This document shows, one piece after another, positions 18,593 through 29,587 of a DNA stretch of 64,000 nt (its first letter is position 1; each line of letters opens with the position of its first letter). Source of the stretch: Gnetum montanum (taxonomy: Eukaryota > Streptophyta > Gnetopsida > Gnetales > Gnetaceae); NCBI GenBank assembly GCA_015680685.1, contig MNCI01028261.1, forward strand, positions 191,085 through 255,084, read 5' to 3'. The translations under genes and the position numbers were made by a program. The notes under the pieces are model-generated. The model was not told where the DNA came from and ran no database searches. It saw only the letters and a list, made by a program, of their open reading frames with translations.

Positions 18593-20030
18593 ACCTACAT
18601 TGGGTGTAGTAGAGAGAAAGGAACGAGGGATGAGATTAGGGAGATCTCACACCTTCCTAGCCAACATTGGTGAAGGAAGAGGGTTTGGTTTTCCACCATA
18701 AAATAATTTTAGTAGGATACTAATTTTCTTAGCTAGGAAGGAGGGATGGGGGTTTGGTTGTGGAAAGCACCAACGCTGAAAAATCTTGTGCTCTAAAATT
18801 CATAGTAGGTGTTGTGAAAATTTAAAATCCAAAGACCTACAACTTTCATGCTGAGGCTTTTTTTGTAGGGGTATAAGTGATAGCGTTGATTGTAGAGAGG
18901 GTTTCAAAGATTTTTTGCTGCAAAAATTAAAGATTTTCAAATGGTAGGCAACATTGGCAATGGGGAAAATAGATTTTGATGAAGAAATCAAGTGGAGGCC
19001 CTCCTTCTAGCATTAGAAAATTGTTGCAACTAAAAATTCTGATCACTAGAAAATTAAAAGTTCTAATGTAGCAGCCTTAACCATGAATCCACAGGGCCTT
19101 TGAAAAAATGGAATTTAGGGCACCTTGGATGGTTTTCTAGATTAACTAGGGACTTATATAATGCAAAATAGGGGTAGAGGAAATAAAAAAGTAAGAAATT
19201 ATAGATCTGGAAAACTGAACGCAAATATGAATTGCACAAAAAATTGAAACTTTAAAACTTTATTAAAAATAAAGAATACGTTCAAGGGATGTGTACAAGA
19301 AATGCCCATGAGAGAGAACAAGGGGGTTCACTAAGGTAGGGGTTCAAAGTTTGTTGAAGTCGATATAATCCACTCCATGATCCAAGTGCTCAACCACTCT
19401 CAATGTTATCAAACCTCCTCTTCTACTACTCCAGATCTACATAATTGGCTATTACTTGGGGCAAGAAAAGTTAAAGATTTGAGTTGTTTGAATGCTTTAT
19501 GTTGGGAGTTGGGGATCCTAGGAGTGTAGCATAGAAGCAAAAATCTTAGGGGGTAATGGATGTTATAGGTCCACAGGCTTTTCCATTCTAGGATTTAAGA
19601 GGCTACAAGTTTGTGAGATTGTAAGAGCTCTTGATTACCTAAAAATGCCCAAGTGTGAAAATTACCAAGAGAGTGGAACCTAAAATAGTGTTTGAGGCTA
19701 ATTTCTATAGGTTTCAAGTCATCATTTTTGTTACAAATTAGCTATAATTCTATTGATAGAATGGTTGCAAACTGTTGCAAATTTCAATTACATTTTAGGT
19801 GGGCTAAGGACCAAAATCTAAGGGGTCACCATATATAGTAAGTGTCATACCCCCATGGCCATTTCATGTACTAAAAATAGTAATTGGAACACACAATCTA
19901 CGCTAACTTTGTTCTTCCAAGTTGGGCCTTCAACCTTCTACATTGGCATGCAAGACCTAGTTGGAGTTGATGCAATGTTGAAATCTTGGTCATGAAATTT
20001 CTACTCTGGGGGCATGTAGTTTCCACATTG

Positions 20031-20170
20031 GAGGAAGATCTTTTAAGATTGAGGGAGATCTTTAATGCTAGAGGGAGATCTTCCACGCTAAGGGGAGATC
20101 TTCCAGGCTAGGGGTAGATCTTCTAAGTTGGGGAGAGATCTTTCATGTTGGCAATAAATCTTCTACACTC
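20031..20170. repeat. 20-bp tandem repeat, 7 units, AGATCT core
   Basis: Seven consecutive 20-bp units such as gagggagatcttccacgcta keep an exact 20-bp period. AGATCT, itself a palindrome, stands at the same place in the first six and AAATCT in the last. It lies in U3 of the T2 LTR, next to the E2 insertion. Confidence 0.95.
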
Positions 20171-20190
20171 AAGGTAGGTGAGTTGTACTT

Positions 20191-21026
20191 TGATGAGTCA
20201 TGAATTTTCTAGCTGTGATATCGCAACTGTGATATCACAGTCGCGATATTGCATTAGCTGTGATATCGCATATGCGATATCGTGGCCTGTCTCAATTTCT
20301 ATAAATAAGAGGCAGCTTTCCTTGTTCTAGGAATTAGTCTTTAGATTTTATTGTAAGTTTTTAAGTTTAGATTCCTCTCAACTCTTTCCTCCTAGTGCAT
20401 GCATGTAGTGTGGTGATTGTAATTGTACAGAACCTTTATTCGAGTGTGACGTACTTGGACATGCACATGATTTGGAAATAAAGATCGAGATTACTTCATC
20501 ATTGCAGCATTCACTTAGCTTAATCATTTAATTAATTGTTATTTACTACTTTCTTAGTTAATCTTTTCTCACCCTTAAACTCCTATTAAACGTGAAATGA
20601 GTACAGCTTGATTACGAGCATTTAAGTGTGACTATTTGGTAATCCAATAGCATACCTAGGATCTGTGCTTGGTAATCCCAGTGGTAGTCATGCACGAAGT
20701 CCAAGAAGTGTACAGATAATCAAGGAACAGATGCTCATCACACTTAGGCTAGCTAGATTCTCTCTCACCCTTTCTCTCTTAGCTTAGTCAATATTACTTT
20801 CCATTGCCTCAAGAGTAGCATTAGCATAGAAACAAATCATACACCTCACTCTAGACTAAATCATATGTGACAAAGCTAATACTAGTCCAGGTAGGAAGAT
20901 AACGAACTGTGACCTAAGGCTAACTATCTAGATGCCACAACTAGTCTGTCTGTGGAGTTCAACCGGATTGCAGATGTAACACTTGTATTCGTATGGTTGA
21001 GTATAGGGGTACCTCGCCACTCATCA
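20191..21026 (+). repeat. E2 5' LTR (836 bp)
   Basis: It starts tgatgagtcatgaatttt and ends ctcgccactcatca. Five dyads lie at about 20214-20283 (tgtgatatcgc, gatatcaca, cgatattgc, tgatatcgca, tgcgatatcg). TATA (tctataaataagagg) is near 20301 and AATAAA in R near 20478. Confidence 0.92.
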
Positions 21027-21027
21027 T

Positions 21028-21045
21028 TGGCACTGTTGTCAGGGA
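21028..21045 (+). promoter_or_regulatory. E2 primer-binding site, tRNA-Asp type
   Basis: tggcactgttgtcaggga differs from the perfect E3 site at four positions, all G-to-A or C-to-T. Confidence 0.88.
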
Positions 21046-21167
21046 TGGTGCTAGTTATCTAGATTAGTTATATCATACAAGGTCGCTATACAACAATTAA
21101 CAATATATCTTTTAGGAAGAAATAATTATAAAAAATCACATATACATTCACACACAATTGCACAACC

Positions 21168-22037
21168 ATGCCTCTCCTACAAGACTATGATAATGCCAAA
21201 TCTAGTGAGGCAATTCATTGGAGAACCAATGAATTATTTGACAATGAAGATTGGAGTACGCAATCTGAGGTGGGGGTTTCTTATAAACATAAAGGAAGGC
21301 AACATCATCCCAACACATGAAAGCATAACTTACCTGATGATGATGAACCTCTACTGGCCACTACAAGCCTAACACAAATACAAGAGGCTGTTCGAATCTC
21401 TCGTAAGAATCATAAAGAGAGCCATCTACCTAGGCTTGATTTAAACAACTTCCCTAATTTCTCAAGAGGCTATGACTTAGATCCACATCAACATTTACAA
21501 GTCTTCTACGATGCTTGCATATGGAACAACATTGATAATAGTTGGAGAAAACTCAAGCTCTTCCCTATGACACTCATTAGCCAAGAAAAAGTATGGTATA
21601 GATTGTTAAAACCAAATTCACCACCAACTATCCCTAAGGTGTTTGCACCACAACAACAATCCCCAAATGTTACTTGTGATAATATTGCCAATAGAAGTGA
21701 GAGACCTCATCAACATCGAAGGCATCCATTGTTTAGAAATGACCCTAGGAAGGGACAAGAAAATTCCAAGGCCACTACATCCTCCAACTCAGCACAAGTC
21801 CAACAATGTGGTGCATCCTTCTCTTTGAATCTAACACCTCGTGTTACTTCATCATGGCCACCAATTAACACTCCAACAACCATACGACCTAATGAATACA
21901 ACCATGGAGGAAGACATCTTGATCCTTGCATACCATCTAACAGTGCCAATTATCATAGTGGGTCAACTTATTATCCAGAAACTACATCTTATAAATTGCC
22001 CTACTATGCTTACTATAATCAGGTGTGTGAATCCTGA
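21168..22037 (+). pseudogene. E2 gag, internally deleted
   Basis: From the ATG at 21168 the protein starts MPLLQDYDNAKSSEAIHWRT, as in E1. It reaches the capsid core: LDLNNFPNFSRGYDLDPHQH, NIDNSWRKLKLFPMTL, WYRLLKPNS. At about 21620 it jumps to a Pro/Gln/Ser-rich tail (PPTIPKVFAPQQQSPNV to YYAYYNQVCES) that belongs to the C-terminal end. The second half of the capsid core, the charged segment and the knuckle are missing, and there are stops near 21315 and 21390. The truncated protein cannot be a normal capsid. The remaining 5' gag sequence may persist because it carries packaging signals; that is inference. Confidence 0.85.
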
Positions 22038-24040
22038 TGGGGTAAGTATGACTAGGTCCCAATATTTCCAATATGCAAGGATCCTCATCTTTCATTTATT
22101 AATCCTTGCCATCCTCAACCATTTAATTATGGGGGATATCCCCCATTTTAATAATAAGAAGGATTAATAAATATTTTTCATTTTATTTAATTTTATAACT
22201 TTTTGTTTTCTAGTTTTTCATTTTTCAATTTCTTGTTTTTATCTTTTTGTCTTTTTACTTTTTTTTATAAGGAATCTCATCTATGAAGAAAACACTCATG
22301 TGGCTCATTGGTTGAGGTGTGTTCTACGTTATCGAGTCTTGAACAATCAATTATTTGGATAGTGAACCCATTACATCCACTAATCCATTCTACAAATAAG
22401 AGGTTTTGTTCAAGGGTACAATGACATTCTTGACATTCTTAAAACTTAAAATTAATTTTGTGTTCATTATACTTAGAATGATGAAGGATGGACCAAGAGG
22501 GAATGATTAGGGTGTGACATTAAGGGGACTTGAGGATTCTCTTTGGTGACGTTTGTGGGAGTTATCATGCAAGGTGGTTGTACTAAGATCCTTGTAGATC
22601 TAACAAAAAATGGGAGAAAGAGTAATCAAAAGGGTACTAAAAAATCCAATGCTATTCTAGGGGGTCCCACTAGAAAGACATGCACCCATGCCTAAAGGTT
22701 GACAGCTTCTCTGGATTCAGTAAAAAAAAAAAAGAGAAAGAGAAAAAAAGAAAAAGAAAAGAAAAGTAGACAAAGGAAGTTCCACAAAACAAAAATCACT
22801 CCTCCCTTGAACAAAATGCCAAGTGATCGTACGCCTTGTTGTTCTAGTACTCTCATAGTCACTCATCATGGGATGAAACAATGCGGTGTCATTGATTAGA
22901 GGAATGGACTTGGTCCTGATCTTGGAACAACGGGTTAATGACACCGTAATCATGCATTACACATAGGATTCATTGTGTTCTAGGTTAGTTACCTCATGTC
23001 CCAATCTCTACAATCCCTTTTATAGTTTGTCTCATCTCACTATTGGTGTAATTCTAGCTCGTGTCATGTGTAATGTAGAATTCTTACCTCATCGCGGTGA
23101 TATTTACATGTGTGTTTTGTGGAATCAGTGTGGATTACATTTAACCCTTTGAGTACCCACAGACACTTTTAAGTGTGGTTACACAAGGGCATTAAAGGTT
23201 GGAACCTACTTTGGGGAGGATCCACTTGCATAATTTTTGTAATTTGCACTGATGACCCATCTTCCACACATCATTTATTACCCTTAGCATATTGCCAATG
23301 ATTTTCTTTCCTTTATTACTATCCCTCTAATTCAACGTTCCTATGAACCATCACATAGCCTTTTTCTCTACCATCTGAGATCCTTATTGACAAATTCCAC
23401 ACCATCATAATTTTTGTGCCTTCAGAACTAGTTGAATTACACTAGAACCCTTTAACAATCATCCAGATGCCCTTAGTTTACATCATTTAATTTCAAAAAA
23501 AATATTAAAAATTTGGTACATTCTCTAAGTTTCCTAGCTTCGATGAAAAAATATATACGTGACCCCCTTGTGCTAATCAACATCATTTGCAATTGTTCAC
23601 GCAGGGGAAGTTTTTCAAATTCCTCTCCACAACTCGTGATTATGCATCCCTTACTTTCATATCCATAACTCGCTCGCTGGTGCTCCGATTTTCATTCCAT
23701 TTGAACCTACTTGAACCTAGAGTGTTTAGCTTAGTCATGGGAGAGGGGCACATGCTGAATAGTGCATAAATTTTTTGAAATTCATCATCAGTTGAAGGAC
23801 ATATTTAAGGGTAATTTGTTGTAAAATTAAGAATAAAATGTGTCAAAAATAAATTCATCCCTTTAGTTATACCAGAAAATTAAATTCGAAAACCACCTAA
23901 GCAAAGAGGACTCAACATTATAATGTTTCAAGGACATGTTCTTCCAATAATTAACATCACATGGAAATAAAGTAAATCTATTAAGGAAAGCAGTAAGGTA
24001 TAACCTAACTTTGGTAACAACCTTACTAACAATTGGCCCC
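22038..24040 (+). other. E2 3' noncoding region
   Basis: No gene. Blocks shared with E3, E4 and E6 are: the polypurine-like palindrome gggggatatccccc (22131-22144), T-rich repeats (22170-22260), 'gtgtgacattaaggggactt' near 22509, an A/G-rich tract (22720-22770) and 'actttggggaggatccactt' near 23208. Another polypurine-like motif (agtcatgggagagggg) stands at 23733. Confidence 0.75.
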
Positions 24041-24052
24041 GTGTGATTGCAG

Positions 24053-24820
24053 ATGACCCCAAAATGTAGACAATAGGAAGGTCCTACTCAAGGTGCGATT
24101 AAATGACCTAGGAGAGGTGAAGGAAAATTTCCTACCAAACAACATGCAGAGTAGGAGGAAAAATCATTTAGTATCCACCAAGAAGACCCTTCTATTGTAT
24201 AATCAAGGTAGGCAGAAGGAGGAGCTGCTACAGCGTCTGAATAGGGATGATATCTCACGTTGCCCTAGGATTGTGTTCAAACCATCCATGAAAGGTCTAT
24301 ATTCATTGTAGTGATCATGGAATTAAACTTTGGACCTTTCACAAAATTTTCTCTAGAGGCCATTAGGGATCACCTCAAAGGGCCCCCATTATGGCCTACC
24401 CTCTCTGAAAGCGGTGCCTGGTACTTAGGGGAAACGTACCAATTTTGGCACAATAAAGAAGAAGGAACCATAGTTAACAATTGTGGTGTGACTGTTGATT
24501 TCTCTGTTCAAGCCATTTTAGAAGTATTAAACCTTTCGAATATAGGGACAAAGGTTGCTCAGAACTAGCTGAACACTTTTAGAACTGAGCAACTTAATAA
24601 ACTATTGATAGAGAATAAAAGGGTGGCGGAAGAAAAAGATAAGGCTAACTGGGATGCCTCTATGGCACAAGCGCAAACTTACATGCACGCCAAGGAACTT
24701 AAGGCCTTAAAAGAGGAGAAACTGCAAGCCATACTTCAACGCCATCAAATCCCAAGACCTAGAACACAAGAAAAGGGAAAGACACCCATGGAGGAGCCAC
24801 TGCCACCAGGAACTACATGA
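24053..24820 (+). pseudogene. E2 3' ORF, plant-transposon-protein-like domain
   Basis: The slot begins with ATG right after an acceptor-like gtgtgattgcag. After a frame change, two pieces in one frame (24311-24568 and 24605-24820, one TAG between) encode MELNFGPFTKFS, AWYLGETYQFW and VTVDFSVQAILEVLNLS. A Lys/Glu-rich helix and a Pro-rich end (PRPRTQEKGKTPMEEPLPPG) follow. The first part aligns with the larger reverse-strand ORF of E5 (QELNFVSFFEQ, DWYMGETFLF, SYLVQAIAEVVGLPK). The order W-Y/F-x-G, then V-x-F-S-x-x-A-I-x-x-x-L-x-L, resembles the domain annotated in plants as 'putative plant transposon protein'. That identification is tentative. The function is unknown. E2 seems to have lost the middle of this ORF. 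Confidence 0.6.
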
Positions 24821-24967
24821 GTTCCATCCAATTTTGTAATCATAGGATTTTCTTTTGTGTTGTGTCTTAACTTTATTCTGACTCCACACTGCAACATGAA
24901 TCCATTCTAGTTAGTCAATAATCCCATACCTATCCACTATGTAATCAATGGAGCTTGTTCTCACTTT

Positions 24968-25003
24968 AACTTGAGGATGAGTTTTCATTCAGTCGTGGGG
25001 GTA
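24968..25003 (+). promoter_or_regulatory. E2 polypurine tract with conserved upstream block
   Basis: ttgaggatgagttttcattc is followed by agtcgtgggggta and the 3' LTR, as in E3. Confidence 0.85.
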
Positions 25004-25824
25004 TAATGAGTCATGAATTTGCTGGCTGTGATATCGCTGCTATGATATCATAGCCTCGATATCGCATCAGCCGTGATATTGTGGCCTGCCTCAAGTTCTA
25101 GAAGTAAGAGGCAGCTTTCCTTATTCTAGGAATTAGTCTTTAGATTTTATTATAAGTTTTTAAGTTTATATTCCTCTCAACTCTTCCCTCCCAGTGCATG
25201 GCCGTAGTGTGGTGATTGTAATTGTAAGGAATCTTTATTCGAGTGTGACGTACTTGGACACACACATGACCAGAAATAAAGATCAAGATTACTTCATCAT
25301 TGCAGCATTCACTTAGCTTAATCATTTAATTAATTTTTATTTACTGCTTTCTTAGTTAATCTCTTCTCACCCTTAAACTCCTTTTAAACGTGGAATGAGT
25401 ATGAATTGATTACGAGCATTTAAGTGTGACTACTTGGTAACCCAGTAGTGTACCTAGGATCTGTGCTTGGTAATCCCAGTGGTAGTCATGCACGAAGTCC
25501 AAGATGTGTATGGATAATTGAGGAACAGATGCTCATCACACTTAGGCTAGATAGATTCTCTCTCACCCTTTCTCTCTTAGCTTAGTCACTATTACTTTCC
25601 ATTGCCTCAAGAGTAGCATTAGCATAGAAACACATCATACACCTCACTATAGACTAAACCATACATGACAAAGCTAATACTAGTCTAGGTGGGAAGACAG
25701 TGAACTGTGACCTAAGGCTAACTGTCTAGATGCCACAATTAGTCCGTCTGCAAAGTTCAACCAGATTGCATGTGTGACCCTCGTATTCATATGTTTGAGT
25801 GTAGGGGTACCTTGCCACTCATCA
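25004..25824 (+). repeat. E2 3' LTR (821 bp)
   Basis: It starts taatgagtcatgaatttg and ends cttgccactcatca. It has four dyads (about 25025-25083) against five in the 5' LTR, which explains most of the 15-bp length difference. Confidence 0.92.
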
Positions 25825-26126
25825 TACTCCTAAGCATCCTAGCTAGGGATAGATGTCTTTAATGTAGAAAATGCCATACCCCTCATAAAATTAGTCAAAA
25901 TGCCAATTTTGGCATCCTAAAAGGCATTTTTAAGCTCCAAGCCTAAATATAGACATTACATGACATTTTTTCACTTGGGGGATGAGGCCTTGATCACTTA
26001 TAAGGCATTTTCAACCCCAAAGGTATAAAGTATGTGAGATTGCATCTCATGGTTATAATACTTACATTTAAAATGAAGTTTTTCCTTGGGTTTTATGGGA
26101 TGGGGGTACAAAGGTTACAACATGCA
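25825..26126 (-). repeat. T2 LTR, distal U3
   Basis: It matches the same part of the T3 LTR (57355-57594): the blocks 'aaggcattttta', 'tagacat', 'aaagtatgtgagatt' and 'acatttaaaatgaag' come in the same order. The LTR start is read leftward from 26126 as tgcatgttgtaac; in T3 it is tgcattttgtaat at 57594. Confidence 0.7.
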
Positions 26127-26740
26127 AATTTGGTGGTGTTTTACTTGGCTACTAAATTGTGGTCCATTATCTATTACTATGATCATAGGTATGCTAACAT
26201 GTTATCAAGTATGAATCTACAAATTTGTTGAGATGTTGTTTTTCTCAAAGGAATAGCTTCAACCCACTTTGTAAAGTATTTAGTTGTAGTGATGATAAAG
26301 CTATGCCTTGTAGAAGACTTAGGAATTATATGTATAATGATGTCCAATCCCCACTATTGAAATGGCCAAGTTATCTAAGTAGTGTATAACTAAGTTGGTG
26401 GTACATGTATCATGTTACTATGCCATCGACATGTATCACAAGTTTTATCTTTTGGAAAGAATTTGTTTTCCATACAGGACTAGTAATAGCTGAGTCATCC
26501 AATTTTAGTGGCTATGGCTCTAGGTCCTATATGTCCTCTACATACATCCTCATGAACTTGCTTAATGACTATGTAGGCTTTGGTTTTTCCTAAGCATACT
26601 AATAATACACCATCATAAGAATGTTGACATAATGTGTCACTGCCTATGATGACATATTGTTTTGACCTTTTACATAGATTATCCTTTTGAGAAGTAGTTA
26701 GGACATATGGAGATTCACCATGCATAAGGTAAAATTTGAT
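26127..26740 (-). pseudogene. T1 integrase remnant, Ogre/Tat type
   Basis: Integrase inserts the cDNA into the chromosome. Reading leftward: the zinc-binding part has DGVLLVCLGKTKAYIVIKQV then HEDVCRGHIGPRA and, after a stop, CDTCRWHS. The catalytic core starts with WGLDIIIHIIPKSS (first Asp), then FIITTTKYFTKWVEAIPLRK. After a frame change, MIIVIDNGPQFSSQV holds the second Asp. At 26127 the sequence passes into the LTR of T2, so the third catalytic residue and the C-terminal part are missing. Several stops occur. The motif set is of the Tat lineage, distinct from the Athila-like integrase of E4. Confidence 0.85.
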
Positions 26741-27229
26741 ATGATGATATTGTCAAACCACTCCTTTTGAGAAGAAGTGTTGATAGAGGCTATGGAGTTG
26801 TCCTTAGTGTTCTACAGGATCAGAATAGCACAATTCATGGTTAATGAAGGTAACTTACTAAACACATTTGGTGTCATGTTGACAGCTAAAGTTACAATGG
26901 CATCAACTAGTGCATTTCTAGTTCAAGGTATCTATTGGATACCAATGTTTGTAAATTATTACATTTGTTTCTTTCCCAAGTGATAGTAATATTACAAATT
27001 TTTCGCATTGCATGCATAAACCTCTATTACTTGGTTAACCACAAGTTATGAATTACCTTCAATCATTAGATGTTTGATTTCTAGGTTACAAGCTCCCATC
27101 ATTCCTCTAATCAATCCTTATACTCTAATACATTGTTGGTGCATGGAAACTAACAATGATAAGTGAAGGGTTAGATTTCATTGGATGGAAATGTTATGAT
27201 GGTAGCTACACTGGGTAGTTGAAACTTTG

Positions 27230-27790
27230 TAAAAGTGCATAATTACCTCATGGCCCTTGGGCACTTCACTAATGATGTTGATATGGTTATCAGGAAACTC
27301 AGAATCAATGCCTACATGGTCTTCTACTATGGAAATGGTCAATTATGTAGCTATGACTTGACATTTTGTTAAGTTTTGGGAGATGTAATGCATGTCAAAC
27401 TCCGCTGTTATGGCTTTTCAAAAGGCTATATGGCTACTTTCATAGATATTGATTGTAATGGCTCTAAGCACATTATCCTTGTAGATGATGTTGACTTGGC
27501 TCCTAAAGAGATAGTGTCTCCACTTATTTAATGAGAATGCTAGTGCTAGACAATACTTCTCCACCTTAGTGTATCGGGCCTCATAGGCAATCAATGTATG
27601 GCTTAAGTAGTATGTATATTTCTCTACTCCACCATCTCATTTTTGACAAAATAGAGAGGTGATGGATGTGTTAAAGGTAGCAAGGTAGATGTAAAAAGAT
27701 TTATCATTTTGTGGGGGATAAATCGTGGGTAGTTAAGCCAACTCTTGCTTAAGGTTTTCAAAGGCTTCTTAGCATTGAGCTATCCACTTA
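27230..27790 (-). pseudogene. T1 RNase H remnant
   Basis: RNase H removes the RNA template after reverse transcription. The clearest piece reads YYLSHTLIAYEARYTKVEKY then CLALAFSLNKWRHYLFRSQV and NIIYKDNVLRAI, equivalent to the Tat-type YYISKAL...E.RY...EKLALALV...KLR.YF. A second domain-like stretch (VATWLTISIVEDHVGIDSEF region, about 27250-27360) follows and may belong to the extra RNase-H-like segment known in Tat elements. Stops are present throughout. It lies between the RT and integrase remnants in correct order. Confidence 0.7.
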
Positions 27791-27943
27791 TAGTGAACTC
27801 ATTTCTTAAGAAAGTGTTACATGGGTTGTAACTCATTTGTAAGCCTAGTAATGAATCTATGACTAAATTGTAATCTACCTTATAGTCACTAAAGCTCCTT
27901 AAGGTTAGTAAATGTTGAAAAGCTGGATATGGTTTTAACCTTA

Positions 27944-28619
27944 TTAGGATCTGACATGTATTCCTACTTCAAATACTATAAAGTAAAGCATCTTACTAGT
28001 TTTGACATCGAAGGCACACTTCTTAGGATTAAGTCTAAGCTCATTCTTGAGGCATTGTTTTAGCATAAGGTCAAGGTCATGTGCATGGTCATTGGTCATT
28101 TTGGATTTATTAGCTATATCATCCATGTAGTCATTTAGCAATCCTAACATGTAATTGCTAAAGATATACATCATTACTCATTGATAAGTGGCTCCTATGT
28201 TCTTTAGACTAAAGGGCATCATGGTGTAACAAAAGCTTATGCAAGGGTTTATGAAGGTTGTACAAAGTTGATGCTCCAGGTTAATACTAACTTGGTTGTA
28301 TCTTGAAAATCCATCCATGAAGGATAACAAGGGATGTCCAACCATAACATTGATAAGTTATTCAATAATAGGTGAAGGGAAATCATCCTCAATGGCTGCC
28401 TTATTCAAGTCTTAGAAATCAATATAGATACATATACTCCCATTTTTCTTAGGGACTACCACTATGTTGGATACCCATTTTGCATAATCGATAGCTCAAA
28501 TGCAATAAATCTTATATAGTTTTGTGAGTTCATCATGAACTTTTAGGGCTAAATGTAGTATATTCTTATGAACTTTTTTTCTTAATTGATTTGATACTAG
28601 GATCAAGTATGATGGTATG
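27944..28619 (-). pseudogene. T1 reverse transcriptase remnant, Ogre/Tat type
   Basis: RT copies element RNA into cDNA. Reading leftward from 28619 the canonical order is clear: YAKWVSNIVVVPKKNGSICI, DLNKAAIEDDFPSPIIE, GHPLLSFMDGFSRYNQVSIN (with catalytic Asp), MMPFSLKNIGATYQ, DYMDDIANKSKMTNDHAHDL (catalytic D-D) and LRLNPKKCAFDVKTSKMLYF. The wording NPKKC.F.V.....L.FIV is typical of Tat/Ogre elements. Few frameshifts but several stops occur. Its upstream part continues across E4 at 38708, where LYEDMSSLDPYLV is the segment just before RT in this lineage. Confidence 0.9.
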
Positions 28620-29426
28620 TGATGAATCACCATTTAATATCAACAGTGATGTCAAGGCCTGTATCCAACGTAGAATGTTTAATGTTGGCATATATAACTT
28701 GAGTTTATAAATACCATGCCTAGGCTCTAGTTTTGGAAGTTTTTCATTAGTCTGTTTTTAGCTTTCAAGCAAGGTAGTGAAGCTCTTGCTGTTTCTTCCC
28801 CCTTGACTTAGAATATTTTGTGAGTACCCGCAGAAGGAGTCTAAAGTGTGTACGGTTCTTTATTTAAGCACTGATGTACTTGAGCATAGTAGTGTAAGGG
28901 GAATAAAAAAAATCTTTTGATAATCCTTGTAGCACTGAGAATAGCTTAATATTTTCCTTATTGCATTTTACTTTAATGAATTTGATTAATCAATTTATTT
29001 TTAGCAAGTAATGAACATGAGCACAAGCACTTTGAGCATTCATATAGTACTTGGTAACCCAACAGTGCTTAACGTTTGGTAGCCTAGTAGTGTCATATGT
29101 ACTCAGGAAAGTGGGATGGTTACTGGTGTTAGGCTAGCTAGGCAATAGACACTAGTTTTCAATCTACTTTACTTTTATTCTTGTTGTAGACAATTACATC
29201 CATAAAATATAAAAACAATAAAAATTCATATATCTCAATTACACTTAAACCATATCCTTGAGCCTCACAAGTGTATTTGGGAAGACAAAAAACATTCTCA
29301 ATGCCATTTCACTTCCTAGAGAAACTAGTGTATGAGATAACTATAGGTCTATGGAATTTAATTGAATCACACGTATTGCCTTAGTGATTCCTATGGTTGG
29401 GTGTAGGGGTACCTCACTATTGATCA
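28620..29426 (+). repeat. E4 5' LTR (807 bp)
   Basis: It starts tgatgaatcaccattt and ends ctattgatca. Dyads are reduced to GATGTC-type half sites (28647-28690). TATA is 'gagtttataaatacc' near 28710, and the R region has aataaaaaaaat near 28902. Confidence 0.92.
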
Positions 29427-29427
29427 T

Positions 29428-29445
29428 TGGCACCATTTCCAAGGA
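29428..29445 (+). promoter_or_regulatory. E4 primer-binding site, tRNA-Asp type
   Basis: tggcaccatttccaagga matches the E3 site at 13 of 18 positions. Confidence 0.85.
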
Positions 29446-29587
29446 CCTTTTTATTTTTTTGTGCACTACTTAGGACCTAGTGAAAGTATTTAAATTGATA
29501 AAATGAACCTAAGAGTCATATCTTATTTTACAATTACTACATCAAATTCTTAGATCACATTATGATTTTTTGTTTTGCTAATTGAAA

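Larger units (their letters stand above)
18186..20190 (-). repeat. T2 leader and LTR (R, U5, proximal U3)
   Basis: There is no gene in this stretch. It aligns block by block with the leader/LTR of T3 (55384-57594) and, reversed, T4 (57595-59437). Examples are the 'catgatccaagtgct' block near 19379 and the TATA region 'ctataggtttcaag' (reverse) near 19705. It includes a ~140-bp duplication at 18349-18592 and the 20-bp array at 20031-20170. Confidence 0.65.
20191..25824 (+). mobile_element. E2: non-autonomous Athila-like element with a 3' ORF
   Basis: A 5.6-kb element with 836- and 821-bp LTRs, primer-binding site, internally deleted gag, long 3' noncoding region, 3' ORF and polypurine tract. 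Flanks are tactt (20186-20190) and tactc (25825-25829), a target duplication with one mismatch. No protease, RT or integrase is present. It is inserted in the LTR of T2. Confidence 0.9.
15960..26126 (-). mobile_element. T2: Ogre/Tat-like retrotransposon, 5' part, split by E2
   Basis: Reading leftward, the LTR starts at 26126 (tgcatgttgtaac) and continues to 25825. E2 interrupts it and it resumes at 20190, with TATA near 19705 and leader to 18186. Gag follows from 18185 to about 15960, where the element is broken off. Sequence homologous to T3 runs through the LTR on both sides of E2. Its LTR start is joined directly to integrase sequence of T1 (26127 onward), so T2 inserted there. Confidence 0.75.
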
